This document shows positions 51,823-60,640 of a stretch of 64,000 bases of DNA, one piece after another (the stretch's first letter is position 1; every line of letters starts with the position of its first letter). The notes under the pieces are model-generated. The model worked only from the letters and a program-made list of their open reading frames with translations. It was not told where the DNA came from and ran no database searches. The stretch lies in contig NZ_JABTCG010000002.1 in assembly GCF_014610845.1 (NCBI RefSeq), forward strand, positions 558,001 to 622,000, read 5' to 3'. The translations under genes were made by a program, and so were the position numbers. Origin of the DNA: Maribacter arenosus (GTDB lineage Bacteria > Bacteroidota > Bacteroidia > Flavobacteriales > Flavobacteriaceae).

Positions 51823-53291
51823 TAACTGTTTTGTTCCCTAAATCCGGCAATCATTTTATATTTTCTTTTTCTATAGGCTTCAGTCACCTTGTCCAAAAGT
51901 GTTTTTCTTAGCGCAAAACCAATAATTCCCATAACGGAAAGGGTTATCAGGGCCGCTTCGAAGGATACGAAAGTTTTTAAGGTAAAATATATTACGCTCG
52001 GAACCACCATAAGGGGCAATAGTACCAGAAATTGTGTGGCACTGGTGCCTTGCATGTTGCCAATCGCACTTTTATTCAGGTCAATCCGTTTTTTATTGAA
52101 AGATCCGAAAAACAGAATTACCGGCACGTTTACCCCTAAATTGTATAGGGCGCAACCCAAGTTGATCGCCAAGATCTTCCATCCAAAGTATACATAAGGG
52201 ATCGAAAGCAAAAACATCACAACGACACTAACTGAAATAAGACCGGCCTTCGATTCGAGGTATTTTCGCAAAGGAATGTTCTGGGACATCATCATGCTAT
52301 AATACTCGCTATCCCATGCGGGAATAAATTGGCCGAAGTTGGAAAGGAAAACACCCGTCATAAAAATGCCTACAAAGAGGAAAATGGTGCTGGTCTCCCC
52401 ATAGGGATCCATACCATAAAAAATCAAGCCGTAGAGAATGAAGGCCAAAGAAATAAAAACCTGCATTTTGGTACGCTTGTTTCGCCAGATCAGTTTTAAA
52501 TCCAGTTGAAGAAAGGGGGCAATATCCCCAAAACGCTTGGTCCAGCCCAATTCGGATGTTGTGGCCTCTATAGTCTTTTTTTTAATCGATGCATCCAGAT
52601 ACAGCCTTTTTCTAAGGAAGGCATAATTGATGAAATACGTGCCTACGGCTAAGCCTAAGGGGATTATTACCAAAATAGGATTTTCAAATAGGCTGTAAAA
52701 CAATTGGCCTACATAGTCCTTTACAGGAAAAACCTTAAAATACTCCAAACCATACAGCACTAAAATAACTACTCCTATAATCAGGAGCACCTTATCGCTC
52801 TTATTGATTATAAAGTTCGTGTAATTTATCGTTAGGACCATGCCAATAATCGCACCCAACCAGCCTAGAACATTAAGGATAGGATACCCTTGTGCCATCA
52901 AAACAATCGAAAATGGTACGGCAAAGAAAAGCGACAGAAAATTATAGCCCGAAAGGCCTGACTTCACCAAAATATAATGTGTAATCTTCCCTTTATTGAT
53001 GGGGTAAAGCAGGAGCGGCTTAATATCCATTACTGGCAACTTTTGCATGAAATATCTAAAGAAAAGTTCTATTAATACCCAATACAACATGTACCCACTA
53101 ACGATCAGCATGGGGTCGGTGTCGGGAAATGCTTTTTTTAGAATGAAATAAAGCGCCACGCCTAAACCCGCGAATGACACCATCATATAGATGGCAAAAA
53201 AGCCCATTAGTAATTTAAGGGCAAGACCTTTTCCAAAGTTGGAAGACCTAAAAAAAGATTTCCATTGAAGGTTTACAAAATGTTTGAACAT
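51822..53291 (-). CDS. DUF5687 family ABC exporter permease
   Basis: This 489-aa membrane protein with about 12 helices is partner of the ATPase gene downstream. It matches the DUF5687 family of Bacteroidetes, with the N-terminal M-F-K-H-F-V-N-L-Q-W-K-S-F-F-R-S and an internal L-L-Y-P-I-N-K-G-K-I motif. The family is regarded as ABC-type permeases of unknown substrate. No periplasmic adaptor or outer-membrane factor is nearby, so export may be limited to the inner membrane. Confidence 0.86.
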   Translation of the reverse strand: MFKHFVNLQWKSFFRSSNFGKGLALKLLMGFFAIYMMVSFAGLGVALYFILKKAFPDTDPMLIVSGYMLYWVLIELFFRYFMQKLPVMDIKPLLLYPINKGKITHYILVKSGLSGYNFLSLFFAVPFSIVLMAQGYPILNVLGWLGAIIGMVLTINYTNFIINKSDKVLLIIGVVILVLYGLEYFKVFPVKDYVGQLFYSLFENPILVIIPLGLAVGTYFINYAFLRKRLYLDASIKKKTIEATTSELGWTKRFGDIAPFLQLDLKLIWRNKRTKMQVFISLAFILYGLIFYGMDPYGETSTIFLFVGIFMTGVFLSNFGQFIPAWDSEYYSMMMSQNIPLRKYLESKAGLISVSVVVMFLLSIPYVYFGWKILAINLGCALYNLGVNVPVILFFGSFNKKRIDLNKSAIGNMQGTSATQFLVLLPLMVVPSVIYFTLKTFVSFEAALITLSVMGIIGFALRKTLLDKVTEAYRKRKYKMIAGFREQNS

Positions 53292-53395
53292 ACAGGTTGG
53301 TCTTTTGTTCTGTGGTGTTAGTATTAGAATGCAGGCTATTGTTACATTTTAGGAACATTTTTTAAAATCCCATTTTATATGGTCACTGCTTTGCT

Positions 53396-53403
53396 TAGTT
53401 TTG
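53396..53403 (+). promoter_or_regulatory. Putative -7 element of the PaaE-like gene
   Basis: TAGTTTTG is a full TAnnTTTG match, 29 nt before the ATG at 53433. The -33 region only has a T-run. Confidence 0.5.
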
Positions 53404-53432
53404 CACTTCAAAAATCAATGAAAGAGTAAGAC

Positions 53433-54485
53433 ATGTCCAATTTTCACGTCCTAACGGTTCAAGGTATTAAATCGCTTACCCCAACTTCTGTTGCGATTAC
53501 CTTTACTATCCCCAAGGAACTAAAACAAACCTTTGCCTTTGATGCTGGGCAATATATCACAATTAAAAAGGAAATAAAGGGAAAGGAAGTACGTAGGGCC
53601 TATTCCATTTGTTCTTCCCCAAAACGCGATTATATCACGGTGGGCGTTAAACGTACCCACAAAGGCGGATTCTCTGATTATGCCAATACCAAATTGAAAA
53701 TAGGTGATCAGCTAGAAGTAATGCCACCCGAAGGTCGTTTTACCTTTAAACCTACCAGTGCCCCCAAAAATGTGGCCGCATTTGCCGCAGGTAGCGGTAT
53801 TACGCCAATTATGAGCATTATTAAAGAGGTTTTGACGAGTAATCCCCATAATAAACTCGTATTGGTTTATGGCAACAAATCGAATACGGAGACCATGTTC
53901 TATAAAGATCTAGTAAAACTCCAGTTAGAATATGCCACTCGTTTTTTTGTCTACTTTACCAATAGTAAAGTGCAAGAAGAAGGTTCGTTATTTGGGCGAA
54001 TCGATACTTCATCGGTAAATTATGCCCTAAAAAACAAACATAAGAATATCCGCTTTGACGCCTATTATCTATGTGGGCCGGAAGAAATGATCCAAGTAGT
54101 GAGCGATACGCTTCAAGAAAATGGGGTTGCCAAGGATATCATCCATTTTGAATTGTTCACGACCACCGAGACCATTGCCAAAGCTACACCAGCGGCTACT
54201 GGGGGTAAAACCCAAGTAACCATTATCCTGGATGAGGAGGAATTTACCTTGACCATGGGTAAGAACGATGTTGTTCTTGATTCCGTCTTAAAAGAAAATA
54301 TTGACGCTCCGTACTCCTGTCAAGGGGGTGTTTGCAGCAGTTGTGTTGCCCGGATCACTGAAGGGAAAGCCGAAATGGTAAAAAACCAGATACTCACCGA
54401 TGGTGAAATTGAAGAGGGATTGATTCTTACCTGCCAGGCTAGGCCCCTTACGCCAACACTTAAAATCGATTATGACGATGTTTAA
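53433..54485 (+). CDS. PaaE-like ferredoxin-NADP(H) oxidoreductase
   Basis: This 350-aa flavoprotein has three domains: an FAD-binding barrel (about 1-105, with R-R-A-Y-S-I-C-S-S), an NAD(P)-binding fold (about 105-235, with A-G-S-G-I-T-P-I-M-S and Y-L-C-G-P-E-E-M-I), and a C-terminal plant-type [2Fe-2S] domain (cysteines in Y-S-C-Q-G-G-V-C-S-S-C and L-T-C-Q-A). This is the domain order of PaaE, the reductase for phenylacetyl-CoA epoxidase. No other paa genes are present, so it may serve another oxygenase. It is the nearest gene upstream of the arsenosugar-type set but separated by 319 nt. Confidence 0.9.
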   Translation: MSNFHVLTVQGIKSLTPTSVAITFTIPKELKQTFAFDAGQYITIKKEIKGKEVRRAYSICSSPKRDYITVGVKRTHKGGFSDYANTKLKIGDQLEVMPPEGRFTFKPTSAPKNVAAFAAGSGITPIMSIIKEVLTSNPHNKLVLVYGNKSNTETMFYKDLVKLQLEYATRFFVYFTNSKVQEEGSLFGRIDTSSVNYALKNKHKNIRFDAYYLCGPEEMIQVVSDTLQENGVAKDIIHFELFTTTETIAKATPAATGGKTQVTIILDEEEFTLTMGKNDVVLDSVLKENIDAPYSCQGGVCSSCVARITEGKAEMVKNQILTDGEIEEGLILTCQARPLTPTLKIDYDDV

Positions 54486-54804
54486 ACCCTTACCCCGACT
54501 AATCCCAGCAAAGGACTAGCCCCAAATGGGGTGCTTAAGTTATCCCTTTTACAAACTCTTTGGTTTGTGAATTCCCTTTTGAATTATAAAAAGCATACAA
54601 GTGTTGCAACTCGTCCTGTTTTGAGTCGGTTTAAACTGCCATTTTGCTTATTCCCGCTTTATAATAATGCCAGGATTAAACTCACCGGTCGGTTATCCTT
54701 TTAATATTTATATATAGATAACCCCTTTTCTTTGTAAAGAATAATGTGCCGTTTCGACCTAATTGAAATAGGATTTATTTAAATTTACGGGTCACTAGGA
54801 TTAC
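54486..54804. other. Leader region of the arsenosugar-type gene set
   Basis: A 319-nt gene-free stretch. It holds a CCCC/GGGG mini-hairpin (about 54519-54530), an ACAAAC/GTTTGT hairpin (about 54550-54570) and an operator-like element at 54678-54695. It is AT-rich near the gene start at 54805. I see no known riboswitch. Confidence 0.5.
54678..54695. promoter_or_regulatory. Putative TetR operator upstream of the glycosyltransferase gene
   Basis: AAACTCACCGGTCGGTTA shares 13 of 18 bases with the palindrome at 57170-57187 in front of the tetR gene, with an ACCGGT core. It lies about 110 nt before the first gene of the set. Confidence 0.4.
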
Positions 54805-55500
54805 ATGAACGCATCTAACGAACATCATACCGCTATTTTGGTTTTTGCACTCTCTTCGAAGGCGGAGAAAAAGCGCAAAAAAATCCAAAATGCAGATCAG
54901 TTGTTCACTGCGTTTTCCGAACATACCTTGAGAATAGCGGTTAGAACCGAACTGCCATATTTTCATTATTCGGAGAAGGAGCAAGAAGGTGATTCCTTTG
55001 GCGAACGATTTACAAACGCCATACAGGACATTTTTAATAGGGGTTATAGGCAGATTATCACCATCGGAAACGATTCCCCCCAATTAAAAGCTTCCCATAT
55101 TCAAAGGGCGGCACTACTTTTGGCCCAAAATAAGTCGGTCATTGGTCCTTCAGCAGATGGTGGCTTTTACCTGATGGGATTGCACCGAAAAAACTTTGAT
55201 CCGGAAAAATTCAAGGATTTGCCATGGCAAACCTCCAAATTGGCATCCCGACTAGAAAGGGATTTTTTGAACACACCATTCGAATTTGTGCCCCTTGAAC
55301 GATTAGTTGATATCGACGACAGTCAGGATCTTACTATTTTATCCAAATACACAAATCAGCTTACTTATTGTATCAAAAGGATTGTTTTGTCCTTGATTGC
55401 GACAACCGTTTCCTATTATAAGACTGAACATCCTTACATTGCTCAGTTTATCTTCAAGGCCCATCAAAATAGGGGGTCGCCGCTGCCTATGGTAGCATAG
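54805..55500 (+). CDS. DUF2064/TIGR04282-type glycosyltransferase (arsenosugar-associated)
   Basis: This 231-aa protein has a GT-A-like nucleotidyl/glycosyl transferase fold: L-V-F-A-L-S-S-K-A-E-K-K near the start, G-D-S-F-G-E-R-F-T-N-A, and I-I-T-I-G-N-D-S-P-Q-L as the metal-binding DxD-like region. It ends with I-G-P-S-A-D-G-G-F-Y-L-M-G-L. This DUF2064 pattern is found next to ArsS in arsenosugar loci, where it is thought to attach the sugar. The usual acidic pair is partly altered (G-N-D-S). It is followed by the AhpD-like gene and ArsS. Confidence 0.8.
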   Translation: MNASNEHHTAILVFALSSKAEKKRKKIQNADQLFTAFSEHTLRIAVRTELPYFHYSEKEQEGDSFGERFTNAIQDIFNRGYRQIITIGNDSPQLKASHIQRAALLLAQNKSVIGPSADGGFYLMGLHRKNFDPEKFKDLPWQTSKLASRLERDFLNTPFEFVPLERLVDIDDSQDLTILSKYTNQLTYCIKRIVLSLIATTVSYYKTEHPYIAQFIFKAHQNRGSPLPMVA

Positions 55501-55631
55501 CATCACTATGCCCTTCCCATTATTTTTTTAACAACCGTAAAATAACGCATCAAATTGGTGATCATCGCCCTTTACATTTCAAATGGAATGGGCATATCAC
55601 CGTGAAATACTAAACAATTTATATACATCAA

Positions 55632-55967
55632 ATGACAAAATCATATTACGACCCGGCAGATCTTCGAAAATTTGGAAATATTACGGAATGGAGTGAGGAA
55701 TTAGGAACGAAATTTTTTGACTATTACGGAAAGGTGTTTGAAGAGGGGGCCTTGTCGGCACGCGAAAAATCCTTGATAGCCCTGGCTGTTGCCCATGTCG
55801 TCAAATGTCCATATTGCATCGATGCCTATACCAAAGACGGTTTGCAAAAAGGAATTACGAAAGAAGAAATGATGGAAGCCGTTCATGCAGGGGCCGCCAT
55901 TGAAAGTGGGGCAACCTTGGTGCATGGCGTACAAATGATGAACAAATACAATAAATTATCAATGTAG
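55632..55967 (+). CDS. AhpD-like carboxymuconolactone decarboxylase-family protein
   Basis: This 111-aa all-helical protein of the CMD/AhpD superfamily has the redox pair C59-P-Y-C62 in VKCPYCIDAYTKDG and a downstream A-V-H-A-G-A-A-I-E-S-G histidine region, as in alkylhydroperoxidase partners. Members of this shape beside ArsS are described as arsenosugar-biosynthesis peroxidase-like proteins. It lies 131 nt after the glycosyltransferase gene and 82 nt before arsS, with a heptad repeat tract in the second gap. Confidence 0.86.
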   Translation: MTKSYYDPADLRKFGNITEWSEELGTKFFDYYGKVFEEGALSAREKSLIALAVAHVVKCPYCIDAYTKDGLQKGITKEEMMEAVHAGAAIESGATLVHGVQMMNKYNKLSM

Positions 55968-55985
55968 AATAGTTGTGTATTGATT

Positions 55986-56048
55986 GTTGACGGTTGTCGG
56001 TTTAGTAACTGACAATTAGAACGATCTACGAACAACGAACAACGAAAA
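55986..56048. repeat. Heptad-phased tract in front of arsS
   Basis: Nine consecutive 7-nt words (GTTGACG, GTTGTCG, GTTTAGT and others, ending in ACGAACA twice and ACGAAAA) run to within one base of the arsS start codon at 56050. The tract occupies the position where a ribosome would bind. Confidence 0.75.
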
Positions 56049-56049
56049 A

Positions 56050-57105
56050 ATGATTACAAAATCACTACATGCAAGGCATAACGAGCTTGCTGAAACAAAT
56101 AATCAATTGAAAATCCTTAACGGAGGTATTTTCGAAGCAGGGGAACTGCCTTATTTTAAGGATAAAATAGCCCTTACGGGCCATTTCCCCTTGACCCCGA
56201 AAAAGTTGGAGATATTTCAGGTCAATGTGGGCTATATGTGTAACCAGGTATGTGAGCATTGCCATGTCGATGCCGGGCCGGATCGCAAGGAGATCATGAC
56301 CCGTGAAACCATGCAATATTGCTTGGAGGTTATTCGCAATACGGGTGCCCATACTTTGGATCTTACCGGTGGTGCGCCCGAAATGAACCCCGACTTTCGA
56401 TGGTTTGTTGAAGAAGCGGCCAAGGCTGGGATACAGGATTTTATCGTACGTTCCAACCTAACTATCATGAGGGCTAATAAAAAATATCATGATTTACCAA
56501 GGTTTTTTAAAAAACACAACATCCATATTGTTTCCTCGATGCCCCATTATACGCGTGGTAAAACGGATAAACAACGTGGATCAGGAGTGTTTGATGCATC
56601 GATAAAAGCTTTACAGGAATTAAATGCCGTAGGTTATGGACTGCCCGAGAGTGATTTGCGATTGGATTTGGTCTATAACCCTTCCGGTGCCTTTTTGCCC
56701 GGAGATCAGGTTGCTATGGAAAAGGATTTCAAAAAAGCCTTGCAAGAGGATTTTAATATCAAGTTTCATCATCTGTTTGCGATAACAAATCTCCCTATTG
56801 CCCGATTTTTGGATTATTTGATCGCTTCTGAAAATTATGAAGACTATATGTATGCATTGGTTGAGGCCTATAACCCTACGGCTGTTGAAAATGTAATGTG
56901 TACCAACACGATTTCGGTCAGTTGGGATGGCTGGCTCTATGATTGTGATTTTAACCAGATGTTGGATTTAAAGGTGGCCAGTAGAATAAAACATATTAAG
57001 GACTATAATGAAGATATCCTTAATGACAGGAACATTATTATCTCCCAACATTGTTATGGCTGTACAGCGGGTGCAGGTAGTAGTTGTCAAGGAACAGTAG
57101 CCTAG
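56050..57105 (+). CDS. arsS: Arsenosugar biosynthesis radical SAM protein ArsS
   Basis: This 351-aa radical SAM enzyme has its [4Fe-4S] motif at C64, C68 and C71 (CNQVCEHC), followed by D-A-G-P and the D-L-T-G-G-A-P-E glycine motif. The C-terminal domain carries further cysteines (W-L-Y-D-C-D-F-N-Q and H-C-Y-G-C-T-A-G-A-G-S-S-C-Q-G), matching the ArsS family. ArsS is thought to transfer the 5'-deoxyadenosyl group to methylated arsenic. Some relatives use selenocysteine at the C-terminal end, while this one has Cys. The usual methyltransferase ArsM is absent from the window. Confidence 0.9.
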   Translation: MITKSLHARHNELAETNNQLKILNGGIFEAGELPYFKDKIALTGHFPLTPKKLEIFQVNVGYMCNQVCEHCHVDAGPDRKEIMTRETMQYCLEVIRNTGAHTLDLTGGAPEMNPDFRWFVEEAAKAGIQDFIVRSNLTIMRANKKYHDLPRFFKKHNIHIVSSMPHYTRGKTDKQRGSGVFDASIKALQELNAVGYGLPESDLRLDLVYNPSGAFLPGDQVAMEKDFKKALQEDFNIKFHHLFAITNLPIARFLDYLIASENYEDYMYALVEAYNPTAVENVMCTNTISVSWDGWLYDCDFNQMLDLKVASRIKHIKDYNEDILNDRNIIISQHCYGCTAGAGSSCQGTVA

Positions 57106-57169
57106 TTTTATTCGAAATCAGCGTTTTGTAGGATTTAGCCTACCCATTTGTCCGTATAATTATACCTTT

Positions 57170-57187
57170 AAACCGACCGGGTGGTTT
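57170..57187. promoter_or_regulatory. Putative TetR operator between arsS and tetR
   Basis: AAACCGACCGGGTGGTTT pairs at 7 of 9 positions and resembles the element before the glycosyltransferase gene (54678-54695). A TACCTTTA near-match to the -7 box overlaps its left edge (57163-57170). Confidence 0.45.
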
Positions 57188-57299
57188 GTGGGTTGTTTAA
57201 AAAGTTATGTAGTACATCGGGATTTCTGCATTTTAACGATTTTTTCCCTTGCCACGTCCTAATTTACTGTGCATAACTTAAGGTTGGAGGTTCTTTGTA

Positions 57300-57315
57300 T
57301 AGACTCAACGGTCTA
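57300..57315. promoter_or_regulatory. Putative TetR autoregulatory operator
   Basis: TAGAC at 57300-57304 and GTCTA at 57311-57315 form 5-bp inverted arms around 6 nt, ending 22 nt before the chosen tetR ATG. This is the usual place for an autorepression site. Its sequence differs from the ACCG-type elements. Confidence 0.45.
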
Positions 57316-57337
57316 TTTAACCATTAAACCCAATCTT

Positions 57338-57955
57338 ATGGATAAGAACCTAAAACGCATGGCAACCATGCAACGAATGCAAGTAACAGGCTTGGAATTG
57401 TTTTACAAAAATGGCTATTACAATACCAGTGTTGATGACATTTTAAAAGAGCTATCGCTTTCTAAAGGCGCGTTCTATTATCATTTTGATTCGAAGGAGG
57501 ATTACTTTATCCAAATTATCGAAAATTTATTGGTGCGCAGAGTATATAGTATGCTCATTGAGCCTATAGAAGGACATGATAATGCCTTATTTTTAATTAC
57601 CAATTGTTTTGAGAATGCATTGGAAACCGCTGTTCATAATGAGATGGATTGTGGATTTGTCTTAAACAACTTCCTGAATGAATTCAATGGTAAGAATGAA
57701 AGAATCATGAAACACTTGAACGACATTCTTAAAATCTGGGAAGTGAACTTGGTATCGGCTATCCAAAAAGGAAAATTCAACGGACATATTGATCGGCATG
57801 TTGATGCTGAGGGCGTAGCACTGTTCTTAATGAGTTCGTACATTGGCGTTCGTACCCTTATGGTAGAAAATTCTCCCAGTGCGCGAAAATACAGATTCAT
57901 GGCACAACTTAAACAATACTTTAAATCGATAGAGGTAAAACAACCGACACTATAG
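57338..57955 (+). CDS. TetR/AcrR family transcriptional regulator
   Basis: This is a 205-aa repressor. I chose the start MDKNLKRMATMQRMQV (57338) because the 23 residues upstream to 57269 do not fit the family, and the palindrome at 57300-57315 would otherwise lie within the gene. The helix-turn-helix is S-V-D-D-I-L-K-E-L-S-L-S-K-G-A-F-Y-Y-H-F followed by D-S-K-E-D-Y-F. The C-terminal ligand and dimer domain holds two cysteines (I-T-N-C-F and M-D-C-G-F). It may control the arsenosugar-type genes just upstream, but the ligand is unknown. Confidence 0.9.
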   Translation: MDKNLKRMATMQRMQVTGLELFYKNGYYNTSVDDILKELSLSKGAFYYHFDSKEDYFIQIIENLLVRRVYSMLIEPIEGHDNALFLITNCFENALETAVHNEMDCGFVLNNFLNEFNGKNERIMKHLNDILKIWEVNLVSAIQKGKFNGHIDRHVDAEGVALFLMSSYIGVRTLMVENSPSARKYRFMAQLKQYFKSIEVKQPTL

Positions 57956-57966
57956 CCCATAAGCGA

Positions 57967-59019
57967 TTAGGCGTTCAATAGAAGAGTAACTTTTTTAAGA
58001 ACTTTATCCGGGTCTATGGTGGCCATTACATTTTCATAGCCTTGGGGCACTTTATTCCCATAGATGGAAGTGGGTATCAAGGGATAAGTTTTTCTGTCGG
58101 ATAAAAAAGCATTGTCTGCATCTTGCCCATAGGGATAAAACCCTGCATACGGATGGGTCACCCCCCAAAGGGTTACCGTGGGTATCCCAAATAGGGCCGC
58201 CAAGTGGGCATTACCACTGTCCATGGAAAGCATTAGGTCCAAATTGGAAATCAATGCTATCTCCTCTTCGAATGAAAGTTTGCCGATAAGGGAAAGACAA
58301 TTATTATATCTAGATTCCCAGATTTCCAATAGTTCTTTTTCTTTTTGACCACCCCCAAGCATACATATTTTATACTGATTGGTTTTATTTAGTTCGCTTA
58401 CTACTTTTTCCATTAAATCCAAGGGGTACATTTTACCGGAATACGCGGCAAAAGGGGCTACACCCACCCATTTCTTCGAATTGCTTCCAATAATTTCCAA
58501 GGTCTTAGCCGTCATTTTTCTTTTCCCTAAGAAGTTCGTATTGGGAAGTGTAAAAGGATATCCTAATTGGGTAAAAACATCCGCATAACGTTGGTGGGTG
58601 CTTTTAAGTTGTGAGAAAACCTTGCCTTTTGGGGCCGTCAATGCCTTTTTCTCTTTTCTTCCTTTATCAATTTGCACAAACGGAGTACCGCCCAAACGGA
58701 AAAACGGTTTGAGGATATTACTACGCAATACGTTGTGCAAATCGGCAACGGCATGAAATTTCAGTGTTCGAAGTTCGCGATAGAGCTTCCAAATTCCATA
58801 AATCCCTTTGTGTTTTTCGGAGACATCGGCAACATGAACCGATACATTTTCCAATCCATCGAAGATTGGTGCAAAAAAGCCTCTGGTCAAAACAGTGACC
58901 CTAAGTTCAGGATAGGCCTCCAGCAGCGATTTCAGGACCGGAACCGTCATGGCAACATCACCCATGGCAGATAATCTGATTACCAATAGGTGTTTGCTCT
59001 TAGTTTTCATAAAAAACAA
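57967..59019 (-). CDS. Glycosyltransferase family 9 (heptosyltransferase-like)
   Basis: This 350-aa GT-B enzyme transfers heptose or a related sugar onto the lipopolysaccharide core. Family marks are S-A-M-G-D-V-A-M-T-V-P-V-L near the start (acceptor site), V-G-V-A-P-F-A-A-Y-S-G-K-M-Y-P-L, M-L-G-G-G-Q-K-E, and the C-terminal nucleotide-binding S-M-D-S-G-N-A-H-L-A-A-L-F-G-I-P-T-V-T-L-W-G. It lies 5 nt after the DUF4254 gene, a pairing I recognise from other Bacteroidetes, so both probably act in lipopolysaccharide assembly. Confidence 0.9.
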   Translation of the reverse strand: MFFMKTKSKHLLVIRLSAMGDVAMTVPVLKSLLEAYPELRVTVLTRGFFAPIFDGLENVSVHVADVSEKHKGIYGIWKLYRELRTLKFHAVADLHNVLRSNILKPFFRLGGTPFVQIDKGRKEKKALTAPKGKVFSQLKSTHQRYADVFTQLGYPFTLPNTNFLGKRKMTAKTLEIIGSNSKKWVGVAPFAAYSGKMYPLDLMEKVVSELNKTNQYKICMLGGGQKEKELLEIWESRYNNCLSLIGKLSFEEEIALISNLDLMLSMDSGNAHLAALFGIPTVTLWGVTHPYAGFYPYGQDADNAFLSDRKTYPLIPTSIYGNKVPQGYENVMATIDPDKVLKKVTLLLNA

Positions 59020-59024
59020 GAAGA

Positions 59025-59627
59025 TTATTTTTGCCCGCGGAGTATCGGGTTGAGCTCGTCATCGTTGTACATTTTCATTTGCTTATAAACCTTCATGTAC
59101 TTGTTCCCGGTTTCAATATCGCTCAATAATTGGTCTATGGCAGTGGATAAATCCTTTCGTTGTTCCAAGAGCACATCCAATTTTTGACGGCACTTTTCAA
59201 TATGGTCTTTTGAGGCATCCCTGCGATCGGCCTCTTCTTGCATATGATAGATCTTTAGCGCCAAAATAGACAATCGGTCAATGGCCCAAGCCGGGCTCTC
59301 TGTATTAATCGTAGCGTTTTCCTTAATTTCAACCGATTGGTATTTTTTAAGGAAATAACTATCGATGTACTCCACCAAATCGGTCCTATCCTGATTGCTC
59401 GCATCGATCTTTCTTTTTAGATCCAGGGCGGCGATCGGATCTATATTCGGGTCTCGAATAATGTCTTCGTAATGCCATTGTACCGTATCGATCCAATTCT
59501 TACGATATAACAAATGGGCTATATCATCTTTTGGATATGGGTTTTCAAAAGGTTGGTCTACGGTATCGATTTTATGGTATTTTAAAATACACTCCTTAAA
59601 AATACGATTGGCAAAAGAACTGAACAT
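59025..59627 (-). CDS. DUF4254 family protein
   Basis: This 200-aa soluble helical protein has the DUF4254 core E-S-P-A-W-A-I-D-R-L-S-I-L-A-L-K-I-Y-H-M and a charged C-terminal coiled coil. No function is established. Its fixed position just upstream of a GT9 heptosyltransferase gene suggests an accessory role in lipopolysaccharide synthesis, which is inference. A TATCTTTA near-match to the -7 box lies 18 nt before the ATG, in the gap to the DUF6427 gene. Confidence 0.85.
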   Translation of the reverse strand: MFSSFANRIFKECILKYHKIDTVDQPFENPYPKDDIAHLLYRKNWIDTVQWHYEDIIRDPNIDPIAALDLKRKIDASNQDRTDLVEYIDSYFLKKYQSVEIKENATINTESPAWAIDRLSILALKIYHMQEEADRRDASKDHIEKCRQKLDVLLEQRKDLSTAIDQLLSDIETGNKYMKVYKQMKMYNDDELNPILRGQK

Positions 59628-59663
59628 CTAACTTTTATTTTTTGTAAAGATACCCTTTATTTC

Positions 59664-60599
59664 CTATAAAATAATGATGGACAAGAAGACGGCAAAGGGA
59701 ATCAAAATTGAGAATATCAATACTATTTCCTTAATATTATCACGCTTGATCGACTCAACATAACTTGTCATCAACACAGAGGCAGGGAAAAAAGTGAGGA
59801 GAATGGGATGGAGGTCCTCTGAAGAAATCAATACATTCAAGATCAACCCAATGATCAAGGAAAATACAATTAGTCGAGTTGTCACTATTTTTCCAATACC
59901 TGAATTACCGAGTTTAATAAAGGCCATAATAGTCAAAATAAACAAAAGCAGCATGTAGATGATAAGTTTGGAACTGCTTGCCCAATTTAAGTAATACCCC
60001 ACATCGAACTGTATAGAAAACTGATAATGGGTAAAAAGGAATTCGAGGTTATCGGTCAATACCAGGTAAGCGGAACTTATCATGAGTACCGCAAAAATAG
60101 CTGCAATAGGGGCTAGCCAATTTTTAAAATTCTTAGGCTCATAGATATATATCGCAATGAAGACCACAAGCAGGAATAGAATGGCCCAATCATAAAAAAG
60201 ACTGGCAAACATAATCCAAATCGATGCGTCGAAAATCTTGATTTTTAATTTTTTCAAGGAACGCATACTAATTAACCTTCTTATGGCCAACAGAACAAAG
60301 AAATTGCTTAGGATGGCCATATTATCGGTCAACGTTTCCGGAAAAACAACCAATAGGAGTGCATAAAATAAAATGGCATATGAATTTGCCAAGGTTATCT
60401 TATTTCTTTTTACAACAAAGTTGACAATAAAAACAGAAAAAAGTAGAAGCCCTAAAATGAAGGTTTGCCCTAATAATTCCTCTGGCTCATAAACCCTATC
60501 GTAAAGCGAAAAATGTACCCCCCAGTAGAACAAAAACAAAAAAGTGAGTACAATTATGTAGTTAATGGGTTTAGTTTTGCCAAAAATGCTTGTAATCAT
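59664..60599 (-). CDS. DUF6427 family polytopic membrane protein
   Basis: This 311-aa protein has about nine membrane helices, many aromatic and Ile/Leu residues, and a conserved start (M-I-T-S-I-F-G-K-T-K-P-I-N-Y). It fits DUF6427, a flavobacterial family of unknown function. It lies upstream of the DUF4254/GT9 pair on the same strand and could belong to the same envelope pathway. It is divergent from the small DUF6341-type gene, whose promoter TTG lies within its first codons. Confidence 0.78.
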   Translation of the reverse strand: MITSIFGKTKPINYIIVLTFLFLFYWGVHFSLYDRVYEPEELLGQTFILGLLLFSVFIVNFVVKRNKITLANSYAILFYALLLVVFPETLTDNMAILSNFFVLLAIRRLISMRSLKKLKIKIFDASIWIMFASLFYDWAILFLLVVFIAIYIYEPKNFKNWLAPIAAIFAVLMISSAYLVLTDNLEFLFTHYQFSIQFDVGYYLNWASSSKLIIYMLLLFILTIMAFIKLGNSGIGKIVTTRLIVFSLIIGLILNVLISSEDLHPILLTFFPASVLMTSYVESIKRDNIKEIVLIFSILIPFAVFLSIIIL

Positions 60600-60619
60600 C
60601 TCGGGTTTTTATATTTTTG
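60590..60619 (+). promoter_or_regulatory. Putative promoter of the 60641-60862 gene
   Basis: TTG at 60590-60592, a 19-nt spacer and TATTTTTG at 60612-60619, both consensus, with the ATG 21 nt downstream. Confidence 0.65.
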
Positions 60620-60640
60620 CTTCGTAAATATACTAATTAG

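Noticed and set aside
53433-54485. Phenylacetate degradation locus
   Set aside because: Only the PaaE-like reductase is present; no paaA-D, paaG, paaZ or paaK genes are nearby.
57269-57337. 23-residue N-terminal extension of the TetR regulator
   Set aside because: It would place the TAGAC/GTCTA palindrome inside the gene and does not resemble TetR N-termini.
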